NCBI RefSeq assembly: GCF_041379045.1
Contig: NZ_CP166871.1
Coordinates: forward strand, 2,480,001-2,544,000
From: Thalassotalea ponticola
GTDB lineage: Bacteria > Pseudomonadota > Gammaproteobacteria > Enterobacterales > Alteromonadaceae
Direction: 5' to 3'
DNA length: 64,000 bases
Shown piece by piece: positions 1 through 9,983 of the stretch. The position numbers and the translations under genes are program-made. Each line of letters begins with the position of its first letter. Within the stretch, counting starts at the first letter, position 1. The notes below the pieces were generated by a model, which was not told where the DNA came from, searched no databases, and saw only the letters and a list, made by a program, of their open reading frames with translations.

Positions 1-2
1 AA

Positions 3-77
3 AACTCCTTTACCCGAAACTTGATGCAAGCTCAGCGCAAAGGGCCGTCTAAAAAATCTAAAAAACACTCGCATTAA
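3..77 (+). CDS. 3' end of an unidentified gene cut by the window edge
   Basis: A reading frame open from the left edge ends at a TAA at 75-77. The 24 visible residues are basic and hydrophilic, ending in RKGPSKKSKKHSH, which would fit the disordered tail of an RNA-binding or ribosome-associated protein. That is only a composition argument: no domain is visible and the frame may be chance. It would be transcribed toward purF, converging on it. Confidence 0.3.
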   Translation, partial: NSFTRNLMQAQRKGPSKKSKKHSH

Positions 78-427
78 ACAAGGTGAGTTCCGCTCCCTAG
101 TTAGCGAGTTTAACCTTATTGGTTGCTGCTCTTACTCGGCACTAAATAAGATATTTTATTAGCGCCTGACATAAGCCAACGCTTTAGTCCGGGCTCCACG
201 CGCTTTGATATCAAATGGGCCAGTCCATGATAAAACCAACCGAGATTATCGGTAATACACGGTTTAATGACAGGCTAAATTAGCGGGTATTGCTCAATCG
301 CTGGTGTGGCAAAAAAAGGGGTGCATCGCTAATAACTACAGAAACCAATATGATTTCTATTTACCAGCAACAAGTACAGCCGTTGATGCAGCTTAGCATC
401 GCAGCAATGGCAGTTATCGAAAAATCA
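78..427. other. Intergenic region with no firm gene
   Basis: No convincing gene. On the minus strand an open stretch of 52 codons runs from 274 to the stop at 116-118. It has a fairly protein-like composition (it contains WFYHGLAHLISKRVEPGLKR) but no ATG at its head and a TAG directly upstream. It could be a gene remnant or chance. Nothing else here is recognisable until the purF terminator. Confidence 0.4.
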
Positions 428-458
428 AAAAAGGACCCACAAACGAGGTCCTTTTTTA
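428..458 (-). terminator. Rho-independent terminator after purF
   Basis: AAAAAGGACC (from 428), a 10-nt loop, then GGTCCTTTTTT. The stem is perfect and has a T-run on each strand, so it can work in both directions. It lies about 50 bp beyond the purF stop codon and would end the purF-cvpA-dedD-folC-accD transcript. Confidence 0.85.
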
Positions 459-508
459 TTTTATTTACGCTTGCTACAAGCTGCGTTGACGCGGTTTACA
501 GCAGGCGA

Positions 509-2026
509 TTATTCAGCGCCTTCGTTGTGTAAATCGAGAATCGAATCGGCTTCTTTATCCGATTTTTCTTTACTCTCGTTATTTCTCAATGCATCGAGTT
601 GTACAAGGTATTCGTTATCAATATCGTTGGTAATATATTGACCGTCAAATACTGAGGTCTCGAAGGTTTTGATATCAGGATTTGCTTTGCCTACCGAACT
701 GATTAGATCAGGTAAATCTTGATAAATGAGTTTATCGGCGCCAATTAGTTCACAAATATCTTCTAACTCGCGGCCGTGAGCAATAAGCTCTGTGGCGCTC
801 GGCATGTCAATACCGTATACGTTAGGGAAACGAACTTCTGGTGCCGCCGATGCAAAATAGACTTTCTTGGCGCCGGCTTGTCGGGCCATTTCAATAATTT
901 GTCCAGACGTTGTTCCGCGAACAATAGAGTCGTCAACAAGCAATACATTCTTGCCCTTAAACTCTTGGTGAATTGCGTTTAACTTGCGACGCACAGACTT
1001 CTTGCGCTCGGCTTGGCCCGGCATAATGAACGTTCGGCCAACGTAGCGGTTTTTAACAAAACCTTGGCGGTATGGCAATTCGAGTTCATGTGCTATTTGC
1101 AGCGCTATATCACATGACGTTTCAGGAATTGGAATAACAACATCAATATCGAGGTCATCCCATTGACGAGCAATTTTCTTACCCAAAGCGACGCCCATTT
1201 CAACCCGACTTGCGTATACTGACATCTTGTCAATGGTCGAATCAGGACGAGCAAAATAGACAAATTCAAAAATACACGGGTTGTAACTTGGATTTTCTGC
1301 ACATTGGAACGAATGCAATTGTCCTTGTTCGGTAATGTAAATTGCTTCACCAGGTGCGACATCGCGAATGAATTCAAAATCACACGCATCAAGGGCTACC
1401 GACTCTGAGGCGACCATGTACTCTGTGCCCTGTTCAGTCTCACGCTTGCCAAATACCAACGGACGAATGCCATTTGGATCTCGAAATGCAACCATACCAT
1501 GGCCAACAATCAACGCCACACTCGCGTAAGCGCCACGTACCAGTTTGTGAACTTTGGCAACGGCAGTAAAAATATCTTCAGGGGTTAACTGCAGATTGTC
1601 ACTTTGACTTAATTGATGGGCAAACACATTCAATAACAGCTCTGAATCAGAGGTGGTATTTACGTGGCGGCGCGCTTCTTTAAACAACCAAGAGGCCAAT
1701 TCGTCGGCATTGGTTAAGTTACCATTGTGCGCTAGAGAAATACCAAATGGAGAGTTAGAGAAAAACGGTTGAGCTTCTGATGAGCTCGAGGTACCCGCTG
1801 TAGGGTAGCGAACATGGCCGATGCCAATATTGCCTTGTAGACGCAGCATATGACGCGTATGGAAAACGTCCTTTACCAAGCCATTGGCTTTTCTAAGACG
1901 AAATTTGTTGTCACTGATAGTAACAATACCAGCAGCGTCTTGGCCGCGGTGTTGAATAACTGTTAAACCATCATATAAAGCTTGGCCTACCGGTGACGTA
2001 CCTACGATGCCAACTATACCACACAT
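509..2026 (-). CDS. purF: Amidophosphoribosyltransferase
   Basis: First committed enzyme of de novo purine synthesis: it transfers glutamine-derived ammonia to PRPP to make 5-phosphoribosylamine. The protein has 505 residues, the usual family length. It starts MCGIVGIVG, so Cys2 becomes the N-terminal nucleophile of the class II glutaminase domain (about 1-235). The C-terminal phosphoribosyltransferase domain carries the PRPP loop [13 protein letters not shown] near residue 360-372. The extreme C-terminus is acidic and variable. It is the last gene of a minus-strand run after cvpA (27 bp gap), the same order as in E. coli and Vibrio. The start is fixed by the catalytic cysteine. Confidence 0.97.
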   Translation of the reverse strand: MCGIVGIVGTSPVGQALYDGLTVIQHRGQDAAGIVTISDNKFRLRKANGLVKDVFHTRHMLRLQGNIGIGHVRYPTAGTSSSSEAQPFFSNSPFGISLAHNGNLTNADELASWLFKEARRHVNTTSDSELLLNVFAHQLSQSDNLQLTPEDIFTAVAKVHKLVRGAYASVALIVGHGMVAFRDPNGIRPLVFGKRETEQGTEYMVASESVALDACDFEFIRDVAPGEAIYITEQGQLHSFQCAENPSYNPCIFEFVYFARPDSTIDKMSVYASRVEMGVALGKKIARQWDDLDIDVVIPIPETSCDIALQIAHELELPYRQGFVKNRYVGRTFIMPGQAERKKSVRRKLNAIHQEFKGKNVLLVDDSIVRGTTSGQIIEMARQAGAKKVYFASAAPEVRFPNVYGIDMPSATELIAHGRELEDICELIGADKLIYQDLPDLISSVGKANPDIKTFETSVFDGQYITNDIDNEYLVQLDALRNNESKEKSDKEADSILDLHNEGAE

Positions 2027-2053
2027 GAATTTTCTCTCCGCAAGAATACCCGT

Positions 2054-2539
2054 TTAGCTTAGAAAGCTTGAAGAGTTTTTCAAATATTCAAAAAACCATT
2101 CAATTACAACTCTAAACTCCGGAATTAATAGCGCTTGCTGCCACCAAACGGTTGTCGGAGCTGGCGTAAAGGCATCCATAAAAAATAGTATTGCACTGAC
2201 AATCAGTGCGCCACGTAATGCGCCAAATGCCAACCCCAGTACTCGGTCGGTACCAGACAGCCCTGTTTTTGAAACGAGTTGCCCGATTAAATAGTTAATC
2301 AAAGCACCAAATACTAAGGTCACTACAAACAATATCGCTATTGATGCGGCATTTCTTAACATCGTATCGTTAATATTGGTTAAATACGCTGATAATTCTT
2401 GATAAAACGTACTGGCGACAAAAAACGCACAGATCCAAATTGCAAGAGATACAGCTTCTTTAACGAAACCACGTACTAAACTGATTAAGGTTGAAATGCC
2501 TATTATGGTTAAAATAGCGTAGTCAATCCAAACCATCAT
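2054..2539 (-). CDS. cvpA: CvpA family membrane protein
   Basis: 161-residue inner-membrane protein with about four hydrophobic segments (roughly residues 4-25, 28-46, 64-88 and 101-122). It belongs to the CvpA family, required for colicin V export in E. coli and linked there to envelope stress; its molecular activity is unknown. The first residues are MMVWIDYAIL; either methionine could start. It sits directly upstream of purF, the arrangement that gives cvpA-purF its name as an operon. Confidence 0.93.
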   Translation of the reverse strand: MMVWIDYAILTIIGISTLISLVRGFVKEAVSLAIWICAFFVASTFYQELSAYLTNINDTMLRNAASIAILFVVTLVFGALINYLIGQLVSKTGLSGTDRVLGLAFGALRGALIVSAILFFMDAFTPAPTTVWWQQALLIPEFRVVIEWFFEYLKNSSSFLS

Positions 2540-2645
2540 TTGTGTTCCCTATTTTATGGCGCGCATTCTAACAGAATCGACGTCCTAGTTACTACTGATT
2601 TATTATTTTTATCTGCACTTGTAAGGAGTGTTTTGCTCGAGCCTT

Positions 2646-3371
2646 TTAGTTGCTAATTGGCTCAAATTTAGCCAGTTTACCTTGAACACCGGTAAGTGCT
2701 TTTAATTTACCAATTTTTGCTTCGAGCGATTTGGAATTTAGCTCTGGACCGATAAACACTTTGGTCAAATTTCCCGCTTTGGTTTTGATCGGGCGAGTGA
2801 AGGCGGTATAGCCTGCTTGCTTTAGTTTAGACATCAGGGTATTGACATTGTTTTTGTTGGCAAAGCTGCCAAGCTGAATCACGTACGCCTGAGCGGATTG
2901 GCTAGCATTGCTCACAGCCGAGGTCACTTCTGATGCCATCGCAACGTTCTGAGCGCCAAACGCGGTGGCAGTGGTCACAGTACTCGTGGTCGCTGTCGTC
3001 TTGGGCTCAGTCTCTGGCACATCGCTTTGCTTGTTCTGTTTGTTCGCTTGCTCTGTAATCGCTGCCGACTTTGCCACAACTTCAACCTGTTCACCCTGCT
3101 CTGTAGCAACGCTTTTCTCGACAGAAGTGAGTTGGTCATCCGCCGGCTCATCGGTACTCAACGTCTCAGGCTTATTCAGCTCTGCCGCAAAATCTTGATG
3201 ATCAAAATCTTTAATTTCAAGTGCGTTGACCGCACCGCTATGAGTAGGTATCGACTCAAACTGTGCTTGATAAGCCTTTTTTTCGCCGTCAAAAAAACTG
3301 GGTAAGAAAATGACCGCGGCGGCGGCAACAATAACCGTTCCAACTAAGCGATTTTGCAAAGGTGTAGACAA
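2646..3371 (-). CDS. dedD: DedD-like SPOR domain cell-division protein
   Basis: 241 residues: a short N-terminal cytoplasmic stub, one membrane anchor (about residues 9-25, ending in FLPSFFDGEKK), a low-complexity Thr/Ala/Glu-rich periplasmic linker, and a C-terminal SPOR domain (about 160-238, beginning YVIQLGSFANKNNV). SPOR domains bind denuded septal peptidoglycan, so the protein should gather at the division site. It is 9 bp from the folC stop and part of the folC-dedD-cvpA-purF series. The identification rests on topology, the SPOR domain and synteny. Confidence 0.92.
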   Translation of the reverse strand: MSTPLQNRLVGTVIVAAAAVIFLPSFFDGEKKAYQAQFESIPTHSGAVNALEIKDFDHQDFAAELNKPETLSTDEPADDQLTSVEKSVATEQGEQVEVVAKSAAITEQANKQNKQSDVPETEPKTTATTSTVTTATAFGAQNVAMASEVTSAVSNASQSAQAYVIQLGSFANKNNVNTLMSKLKQAGYTAFTRPIKTKAGNLTKVFIGPELNSKSLEAKIGKLKALTGVQGKLAKFEPISN

Positions 3372-3380
3372 GATGACTCC

Positions 3381-4655
3381 TTAAGTATCCAACAAAGGCA
3401 AGTTTTTATTAATTTCGGCCACCGTGAAAAAGGATCCAAAAATTAGAACCATATCGTTTTTACGAGCGTCTTTTAAAGCCATTTTAAAGGCATCTTTGAC
3501 ATTGTCAAAGCTATTCACTAACTGACTGTCTTGAGTTAACACGGCAGACAGTCGCTGAGCACTTTCACCCCGAGCTCCAGGTAGCGAAGCAACGTACCAT
3601 TGATCTACTTCACTGTACATAGCTTTTAAGGTGTTTTCGATATCCTTATCTTTGAGCATGGCCGTCACCGCCAGCACTCGCGCCTGTCGGTTGGCATGCA
3701 CAAATGAGGCTAAATAGCGCGCAGCATGAGGATTATGAGCAACATCAACGATGACGTGTGGTGCCTTGCTCAGTGTTTGTAGTCGGCCTTCGAGTTGGCA
3801 CTCACTCAGCCACTGATTTACCTTGTCGATGTCAAATCCGACATTGAGTAAGGTTAATACCTGCAGTGCAGTAGCCACGTTATCTCGTGGAATTTTGGCC
3901 ATGCCAAGACCTGACAGCGTCTGCGTGCTACTCACCCAAGTCCACGGTTGCTGCAACGATTGTCCGACAATATCAAAATCAATGCCGCGTAGATAACAAC
4001 GGGCATTGATCGACGCTGCGAACTGCCGAACACTTTCTGGGCAATTGCCGTCGCCGATGACCAAAGGCGTATCGGCACGGGCGATACCGGCTTTTTCATA
4101 GCCAATGGCATCACGTGTATCACCGAGAAACGCTTGATGGTCAAGGTCAATACTGGTGATCACAGCAATATCGGCATCAATGATGTTAGTAGCATCTAAA
4201 CGCCCACCCAAGCCAACTTCCAATAAGATATAATCGGGTCGTTGTTGCTGACAAATCATTAACGCCGCTAACGTTGTATATTCGTAATAGGTTAATGAAA
4301 TATCACCGCGCGTAGCCTCTATCGTCTTAAACGCGTCAATAAGCGGTGCATCGTCAACCAAGGATTTGTTTATGCGCAAGCGTTCGTTAAATCGCTCAAT
4401 ATGGGGGGAACTGTAAACCGCCACGCTGTGACCGATGTCGAGCAGAGCGTGTTCTAAGAAGGCGCACGTGGTGCCTTTGCCATTGGTGCCTGAGACGGTG
4501 ATAACGTTCGATTTAGACAAGTCAATTTGGAGCTTGCTTGCCACCTTTGATATTCTGTCCAAGCCCATATCAATCTCAGTGCTATGGATAGACTCCAAAT
4601 AAAAAAGCCATTCATCTAGGGTGACCAAGGATGAATGACTATTTTGATTATTCAT
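3381..4655 (-). CDS. folC: Bifunctional folylpolyglutamate/dihydrofolate synthase
   Basis: Adds glutamate to dihydropteroate and extends the polyglutamate tail of folates. 424 residues, normal for bacterial FolC. The Mur-ligase-type P-loop SGTNGKGTT is at about residues 55-63, followed by the central ATPase region (LEVGLGGRLDATN). The C-terminal domain contains VDVAHNPHAA. The start at 4655 lies 9 bp after the accD stop, so translation of the two is probably linked within one operon. Confidence 0.96.
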   Translation of the reverse strand: MNNQNSHSSLVTLDEWLFYLESIHSTEIDMGLDRISKVASKLQIDLSKSNVITVSGTNGKGTTCAFLEHALLDIGHSVAVYSSPHIERFNERLRINKSLVDDAPLIDAFKTIEATRGDISLTYYEYTTLAALMICQQQRPDYILLEVGLGGRLDATNIIDADIAVITSIDLDHQAFLGDTRDAIGYEKAGIARADTPLVIGDGNCPESVRQFAASINARCYLRGIDFDIVGQSLQQPWTWVSSTQTLSGLGMAKIPRDNVATALQVLTLLNVGFDIDKVNQWLSECQLEGRLQTLSKAPHVIVDVAHNPHAARYLASFVHANRQARVLAVTAMLKDKDIENTLKAMYSEVDQWYVASLPGARGESAQRLSAVLTQDSQLVNSFDNVKDAFKMALKDARKNDMVLIFGSFFTVAEINKNLPLLDT

Positions 4656-4664
4656 AGTGAATTC

Positions 4665-5528
4665 TTAAATGCTCGGTTCTGGGTGTCCCATAAATTTAGC
4701 AATTTGTCTGGCTAAGGTCGAGCGCATTTGTCGACGATCGACGATCATGTCAATCGCACCATGCTCAAGTAAGAACTCTGAACGCTGAAATCCTTCAGGT
4801 AACTTTTCCCGTACCGTTTGCTCGATAACTCGAGGACCAGCAAAGCCAATTAATGCCTTTGGTTCGCCGACGTTGATATCGCCTAACATCGCTAAACTCG
4901 CCGATACACCGCCCATCGTCGGGTCGGTTAATACCGAAATAAACGGCAAACCACGCTCACTCATTTTCGCTAACGCAGCACTGGTTTTGGCCATTTGCAT
5001 CAGTGACATTAGCGCTTCTTGCATGCGTGCGCCACCACTTGCCGAAAAGCACACAAGTGGCAAGTTGTGTTCTAGACAATGCTCAGCTGCTTTGACAAAT
5101 CGAGCACCAACCACAGATGCCATTGAACCACCTAAGAACGAGAACTCAAAAGCGACTGCGACGATCGGCATGCCAGCTAATTCACCGCGCATAGCGACCA
5201 ACGCGTCTTTTTCACCGGTGGCTTTTTGGGCAGCTGCAATGCGATCTTTGTAGCGTTTCGAATCTTTGAATTTGAGCTTATCTTGTGGTTCTAGCTCGCC
5301 GCCGATTTCCGTTCTTTCACCTTGATCTAAAAACGAGTCAAGGCGCTTTCTTGCAGACAAGCGCATATGATGATCACATTTTGGACAAACGCCGATCAAA
5401 CGCTCGAGTTCTGCTTTATACAAAACCGCACTACACGACGTACACTTCGTCCAAACGCCTTCTGGAATATTGCGCTTACTCGACGATGATTGTTTCGGTT
5501 TTGGGAGAATCTTTTCAATCCAGCTCAT
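4665..5528 (-). CDS. accD: Acetyl-CoA carboxylase carboxyltransferase subunit beta
   Basis: Beta half of the carboxyltransferase that moves carboxyl from biotin-BCCP to acetyl-CoA, making malonyl-CoA for fatty acid synthesis. 287 residues. The N-terminal four-cysteine zinc site is C29, C32, C48, C51. The crotonase-like carboxyltransferase fold follows, with [12 protein letters not shown] and PTMGGVSAS loops. It heads the minus-strand run that continues into folC. The 232-bp gap upstream probably carries its promoter. Confidence 0.97.
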   Translation of the reverse strand: MSWIEKILPKPKQSSSSKRNIPEGVWTKCTSCSAVLYKAELERLIGVCPKCDHHMRLSARKRLDSFLDQGERTEIGGELEPQDKLKFKDSKRYKDRIAAAQKATGEKDALVAMRGELAGMPIVAVAFEFSFLGGSMASVVGARFVKAAEHCLEHNLPLVCFSASGGARMQEALMSLMQMAKTSAALAKMSERGLPFISVLTDPTMGGVSASLAMLGDINVGEPKALIGFAGPRVIEQTVREKLPEGFQRSEFLLEHGAIDMIVDRRQMRSTLARQIAKFMGHPEPSI

Positions 5529-5760
5529 AGTTTTGCTATACCTACGTTATTGGTAATAGGTGACCGCTCAGCTTTAGGCCATCACCTTCTTTAGTTATTC
5601 GGTAAATTTATAGCATTGTAAACAGACACACTATAAATGTAAAAATTAGCGTCAATTTAACCACATTTCACTAGACCATTTACAGCAAAAACTGGTCTGT
5701 TTTGTCGATGTTTTCCACCTATCGATGCCAATTTGTCTATTTTCGCTACATCATTATTGG

Positions 5761-6546
5761 CTAAACAGTTAAGAACAATGGCCCTGGTTCGGGTTTGGGG
5801 ATGTTAAACTGCTCTGGGTAATCAACGTCAACAAAATAAAGTCCCCCGGCAGGCGCTGTCATGCCCGCTTGACAGCGATCGCGTACCGCCAGCACTTTTG
5901 CAATCCAATCAACGGGTTCCAAACGTCGCCCTACCCGCATTAAGCTGCCGACGATATTGCGTACCATGTGATGTAAGAACGCATTGGCCTTTATATCGAC
6001 AATTACATACGGTCCGACTCGGCTGACATTGCAATGTAACACGGTGCGCAATGGCGAGTTAGCTTGGCAATGCACGGTGCGATATGAGGTAAAGTCGTGG
6101 GTACCAACCAAGTGCTGAGCAGCTTGATGCATAAGCGTTTCATCAAGTGGGTAATAGCAGAAGCTCAAGCCTTTGTGGAATATCGCCGGGCGATAAGGGC
6201 CGTTGTAGATAATGTATTTATATCGACGCGCGGTGGCACTAAATCGGGCGTGAAAATCATCGTCAACTTGCTTGCCCCACTTAACCACGATGTCTTTAGG
6301 TAGCTTGCTATTGACCCCTAAAGTCCAACCTCGCTCTTGGCGATCGACCGGTGAATCAAAATGGACCACCTGCCCAGTGCCGTGTACACCGGTGTCGGTA
6401 CGTCCTGCACAAATCACTTCGGTAGGTTGATTAACAACTTTAGAGACTGCTTGCTCTAACTCTTGTTGGACACTGTTGACATGGTTTTGGCGTTGCCATC
6501 CACAGTAGTTGCTACCATCATACTCAATGCCTAATGCAAAACGCAT
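5761..6546 (-). CDS. truA: tRNA pseudouridine(38-40) synthase
   Basis: Converts U38, U39 and U40 of the tRNA anticodon arm to pseudouridine. 261 residues, standard for TruA. The catalytic aspartate is D51 in [10 protein letters not shown]. The protein begins [12 protein letters not shown] as in other gammaproteobacterial TruA. It is placed between fimV and accD, a conserved neighbourhood. The gap to accD (232 bp) suggests a separate transcript. Confidence 0.96.
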   Translation of the reverse strand: MRFALGIEYDGSNYCGWQRQNHVNSVQQELEQAVSKVVNQPTEVICAGRTDTGVHGTGQVVHFDSPVDRQERGWTLGVNSKLPKDIVVKWGKQVDDDFHARFSATARRYKYIIYNGPYRPAIFHKGLSFCYYPLDETLMHQAAQHLVGTHDFTSYRTVHCQANSPLRTVLHCNVSRVGPYVIVDIKANAFLHHMVRNIVGSLMRVGRRLEPVDWIAKVLAVRDRCQAGMTAPAGGLYFVDVDYPEQFNIPKPEPGPLFLTV

Positions 6547-6699
6547 AGAAATTCCTCTGTAAAATAAACGCGCGTACTATAGCAAGTAAGTTTATCAAAT
6601 ACCATTTGTCTGCTTGTATACGCGTTGGCCGTGTTGCCGATCAGGTAATTTAGTATAGAGCAAGGTAAGGCGACTGTTTCAAAGCGGGCTGAGGGGGTA

Positions 6700-6728
6700 A
6701 AAAAAATGCCAGCGTTCGCTGGCATTTT
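6700..6728 (-). terminator. Terminator between fimV and truA
   Basis: AAAAATGCCAGCG / CGCTGGCATTTTT form a nearly perfect stem with a very short loop and T-runs on both strands. It sits just after the fimV stop (6737) and would isolate fimV from truA. Confidence 0.85.
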
Positions 6729-6736
6729 TCAATGGT

Positions 6737-7633
6737 TTACTTAATCGAATATAGCAACTGTTGGGCTTGTTGTTGCTGCGCCGAGTTACCGAGCTTCATC
6801 ACACTCTTTAGAATTACCGCCGCATTATCTAAATCGCCAATATCGATATATACCTGAGCGAGGTCTAACTTGGCATTGACGCCGTGTCGGTCATCGTCAA
6901 CATCTATGTTATTAACATTGCCGGTAAATTCTTCAAATTCGTCAAGACCGACGTTGATATCGTATGCGGCAAGTTCTGAATCATCCAATTCTTCGGCTTG
7001 TTGCGACTCTTGTAGCAATTGCTCTACCGGTACGTATTGCTGTTCATCGCGCTTATCAGCTTGAACTGATGGTTTAACCGCTGCAGATTCAACTGTTTGC
7101 TTTGTCGATACTGAATCAGCAGCTCGAGTTTGCTTAGGCTGAGGCGTTGTGGCCGCTGGTTGCGACGATATGTCGGCCAGTAATTGATCGAACTCGACTT
7201 CGTCATAGTTGTTAATTTCATTGTCTGGCGCCATAGCATCACTCGCATCCGAACTGTCGTCATGCTGAGGTTGTTTGGCTGAGCGAAGTTGTGCCGGCTT
7301 AGATTCTTGGTCAAGCATCTCATCAATAATGTGCTCAATGTCTAAATCAGCTTCATCGGGTAACTCAATGTCATCACTCGCCAATTTATCCAGATCAGCA
7401 GACTTGCTATCGCCAGCCTCTGCCACACTCGGTTCGATTACCGCATCATCTGCTGTTTGTGCGGTTTCTGTCAACTCTCTGTCACTGGTCTCGTTTGCGC
7501 GCATAGGTGCATAGTTTGTCTCGGTTTTCGCTTGTGGCAGCGTCGATGTCGACGGTTCATTAACCACATCGTTAGTCGCATCATTATCCGAGGGTACTGC
7601 CGAAATTGGTTGCTGCTTCACCGGTTTGGCCAC
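6737..7633 (-). CDS. fimV: FimV, C-terminal cytoplasmic part (separated by frameshift)
   Basis: 298 residues from a GTG, but the frame is open further upstream to the A-run at 7701-7707, so this is probably not an independent gene. It is very acidic (Asp/Glu/Gln-rich, with repeated short acidic blocks) and ends with the FimV C-terminal domain: a TPR-like pair of helices containing KLDLAQVYIDIGDLDNAAVI. In Pseudomonas and Vibrio this cytoplasmic domain recruits polar and pilus-regulatory partners. Read together with 7675-8754 it completes one FimV of about 670 residues. Without the frameshift being bridged, this domain would lose its membrane anchor. Confidence 0.85.
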   Translation of the reverse strand: MAKPVKQQPISAVPSDNDATNDVVNEPSTSTLPQAKTETNYAPMRANETSDRELTETAQTADDAVIEPSVAEAGDSKSADLDKLASDDIELPDEADLDIEHIIDEMLDQESKPAQLRSAKQPQHDDSSDASDAMAPDNEINNYDEVEFDQLLADISSQPAATTPQPKQTRAADSVSTKQTVESAAVKPSVQADKRDEQQYVPVEQLLQESQQAEELDDSELAAYDINVGLDEFEEFTGNVNNIDVDDDRHGVNAKLDLAQVYIDIGDLDNAAVILKSVMKLGNSAQQQQAQQLLYSIK

Positions 7634-7674
7634 TGGCTTAGTGATACTGGGAACCTTACTTGACGTGGTTATAG

Positions 7675-8754
7675 CTAACTGATTAGCGACACCTGATTCA
7701 TTTTTTTGCGGCGCGAAATTAAGAAGAACAAAACACCAACTAGCACCAATAAAATTAAGTTACTCGACCAGATAACCATTGGGTTAGAGAAAAAGCCTTG
7801 CTTTTGCTCCGCCAATTTTCTTTGCTCGGCCAATAATTGTTGCTCACGGCGCTTGGTTTGCTCTAACAGCTTCTGCTGCTCCGCTAACTTGCGATCCATC
7901 AGCTCTTGCATTTCACTTGCTTTGGCCACTTCGTATTGCAAATACGACAGCTGATCGTCAACCGCACTCAAACTGCTCTTAAGCTCTTCATTTTCTGACG
8001 CTAAAGTCGTTTCGTCGATATTGGATTGGGCTACTGAAGGTTCCGGTTGTGTGCTGGGCTGTTGCTCTTCACTTGCGGTTTGTTCCGCATCCGCCGCACT
8101 GAGGTCCTGATTATCAGTTTCGCTTTCACTAACTTGGCTGCCTTTTGCCTCATCAGCTTTTGCTTTTTGCTCATTGGCTAAAATCGAATCGCGAAGATCA
8201 ATATCACCCGATACAGGCAGAGCTTCTGAGTTAGCTAATTGACCATTGCTAACACTGGTCTCTAACGGCTCAGCCGTTACAGTGTCAGGCGTCGACGGCG
8301 ATTGTTGTGTCGCAACGACATCCGATCTCACTGGCGTCTCACCTGCGTCTGTAACTTGTGGTGTTTGCTTGTTTTTCTCACCGTAAGGATAAGGTGCCAC
8401 TTGGCGAATTTCAGCGATTGACGGTATGCGTAAATACTGTCCCTCAATCATGGTGTTGATATCGTTGCGCAAAAACGCTTTGGGGTTTGCGTTAAACAAT
8501 GCCATCATCACTTGATAATTTGACACCGAGGTATCAGGTCTGTGGGCAACAGCGATCTTCCACAGCGTATCGGTCTTTAAAATGGGTCCGTAAACATCAG
8601 CTTTTTGCTCAGCACTAGATGATGCGATTGTTGAAGTGACAGGGGTACCATTAACTGCATCATTAGCCAATACAGCATTGGCAAACATAATAGCTAGTAC
8701 AGCAGGTATTTTACAACGACGTACGTAACCTGAGTTATTATTATTGGCTACCAT
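7675..8754 (-). CDS. fimV: FimV, N-terminal periplasmic part with LysM and membrane anchor
   Basis: 359 residues: signal peptide (MVANNNNSGYVRRCKIPAV..., about 1-30), a FimV-type N-terminal region with a LysM-like peptidoglycan-binding motif (about 50-112, DTLWKIAVAHRPD to YLRIPS), an acidic Ser/Glu-rich linker, a coiled coil (about 265-320, rich in Glu/Gln/Lys) and one membrane segment (about 328-347), followed by ISRRKK. The frame then stops after nine residues. A full FimV continues here into its cytoplasmic domain, which is found intact in the -1 frame at 6737-7633. RBS AAGGA lies 8 nt before the ATG at 8754. Confidence 0.9.
   Translation of the reverse strand: MVANNNNSGYVRRCKIPAVLAIMFANAVLANDAVNGTPVTSTIASSSAEQKADVYGPILKTDTLWKIAVAHRPDTSVSNYQVMMALFNANPKAFLRNDINTMIEGQYLRIPSIAEIRQVAPYPYGEKNKQTPQVTDAGETPVRSDVVATQQSPSTPDTVTAEPLETSVSNGQLANSEALPVSGDIDLRDSILANEQKAKADEAKGSQVSESETDNQDLSAADAEQTASEEQQPSTQPEPSVAQSNIDETTLASENEELKSSLSAVDDQLSYLQYEVAKASEMQELMDRKLAEQQKLLEQTKRREQQLLAEQRKLAEQKQGFFSNPMVIWSSNLILLVLVGVLFFLISRRKKMNQVSLIS
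7701..7707 (-). other. Frameshift point in fimV: run of seven A on the coding strand
   Basis: On the coding strand the sequence reads CGC CGC AAA AAA ATG, leading to a stop. A shift of -1, or one extra A, gives RKKNESGVANQLAITT and runs without interruption into the FimV C-terminal domain. The run lies just inside the membrane, right after the anchor. It may be a lost base (A8 to A7), a sequencing error, or a slippage site. Confidence 0.8.
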
Positions 8755-8929
8755 GAATGTGATCCTTCCTTACTCGGCAGTGTTTTTATATTCGGGGTTT
8801 ACACAGATACTTAAAAGAGCTCATAATTTTGACATTATGAGCTTATCCTATTCGATACTATAAACTAGAACAAGGTAAGTTACTACCGATAAATTTGCCT
8901 TGTTACTATAACATCACTGGGGTGGGCAA

Positions 8930-9946
8930 TTACATGTAATCTCGGATCAACAGCTCGGCGATTTGAATGCTGTTGGTTGCCGCACCTTTACGCACGTTGT
9001 CCGCCACCACCCACATATTGATACCAAATGGATGAGAGATGTCTTCGCGAATTCGGCCAACAAAGGTGTCATCTTTACCACTGGCATCGCTCACCTGGGT
9101 AGGAAAATCTTCATCGTTGTCACAAACCACCACACCAGGCGCGTTTGCCAGAAGAGCTTTAACCTCTTCAGCGGATGTTTGTTGGCGTGTTTCAATATGC
9201 ACCGCTTCGCCGTGACCGTAAAACGCAGGCACGCGAACGGCAGTAGGATTAACCATAACCGATTCATCTTGGAGAATCTTTTGTGTCTCCCAGACCATTT
9301 TCATTTCTTCTTTGGTGTAACCGTTATCGAGAAATTCATCGATTTGTGGAATGCTGTTAAATGCGATTTGGCGGCTGAACTGCTCTATTTTAACCGGTCT
9401 TCCAGATAACAATGCCGCACACTGTTTCGCTAGCTCTTCAATGGCCTCTTTACCCGCCCCTGACACTGACTGATAAGTACTGACATTAATGCGCTCAATA
9501 CCCACTGCGTCGTATATCGGCTTTAATGCCACCAACATTTGGATGGTAGAACAATTTGGGTTGGCGATAATATTCCGGTTGCGATACTCGGCAATAGCAT
9601 GAGGGTTCACTTCGGGTACCACCAATGGAATGTCAGGCTCATAGCGAAAATGAGAGGTATTGTCGATCACAACACAGCCAGCTTCTGCCGCTATAGGCGC
9701 ATACTTGGCCGAGGTTTGCCCACCAGCAGAAAAGAAGGCCAAATGCGCTTGGCTAAAATCAAAGGTTTCTGCATCAATTACTTCAAGGCTTTGCCCATTA
9801 AACTCAACCACTTCACCCGCACTGCGCGCACTGGCCAATGGGTATAGGTTATTGACCGGAAACTTTCGCTCTTCGAGGATTTCCATCAAGTGTTTGCCAA
9901 CAAGTCCTGTCGCGCCTAATACGACTACATCAAATTTTTGTGCCAT
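8930..9946 (-). CDS. asd: Aspartate-semialdehyde dehydrogenase
   Basis: NADPH-dependent reduction of aspartyl phosphate to aspartate semialdehyde, the branch point to lysine, diaminopimelate, threonine and methionine. 338 residues with an N-terminal Rossmann motif (VLGATGLVGKHL), the catalytic Cys132 in NPNCST and the C-terminal dimerisation/catalytic domain. E. coli has a paralogue at this position, Usg, that lacks the active-site cysteine; here the cysteine is present, so an active ASADH is expected. It lies between pdxB and fimV, as usg-type genes do. ATG at 9946. Confidence 0.94.
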   Translation of the reverse strand: MAQKFDVVVLGATGLVGKHLMEILEERKFPVNNLYPLASARSAGEVVEFNGQSLEVIDAETFDFSQAHLAFFSAGGQTSAKYAPIAAEAGCVVIDNTSHFRYEPDIPLVVPEVNPHAIAEYRNRNIIANPNCSTIQMLVALKPIYDAVGIERINVSTYQSVSGAGKEAIEELAKQCAALLSGRPVKIEQFSRQIAFNSIPQIDEFLDNGYTKEEMKMVWETQKILQDESVMVNPTAVRVPAFYGHGEAVHIETRQQTSAEEVKALLANAPGVVVCDNDEDFPTQVSDASGKDDTFVGRIREDISHPFGINMWVVADNVRKGAATNSIQIAELLIRDYM

Positions 9947-9983
9947 GAGTGATCTCTGTTTATTTACATGTTTGTATATTTGG

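Noticed and set aside
290..532. 80-codon frame upstream of purF on the plus strand
   Set aside because: It runs through the purF terminator and into the purF stop region; no RBS and no family likeness.
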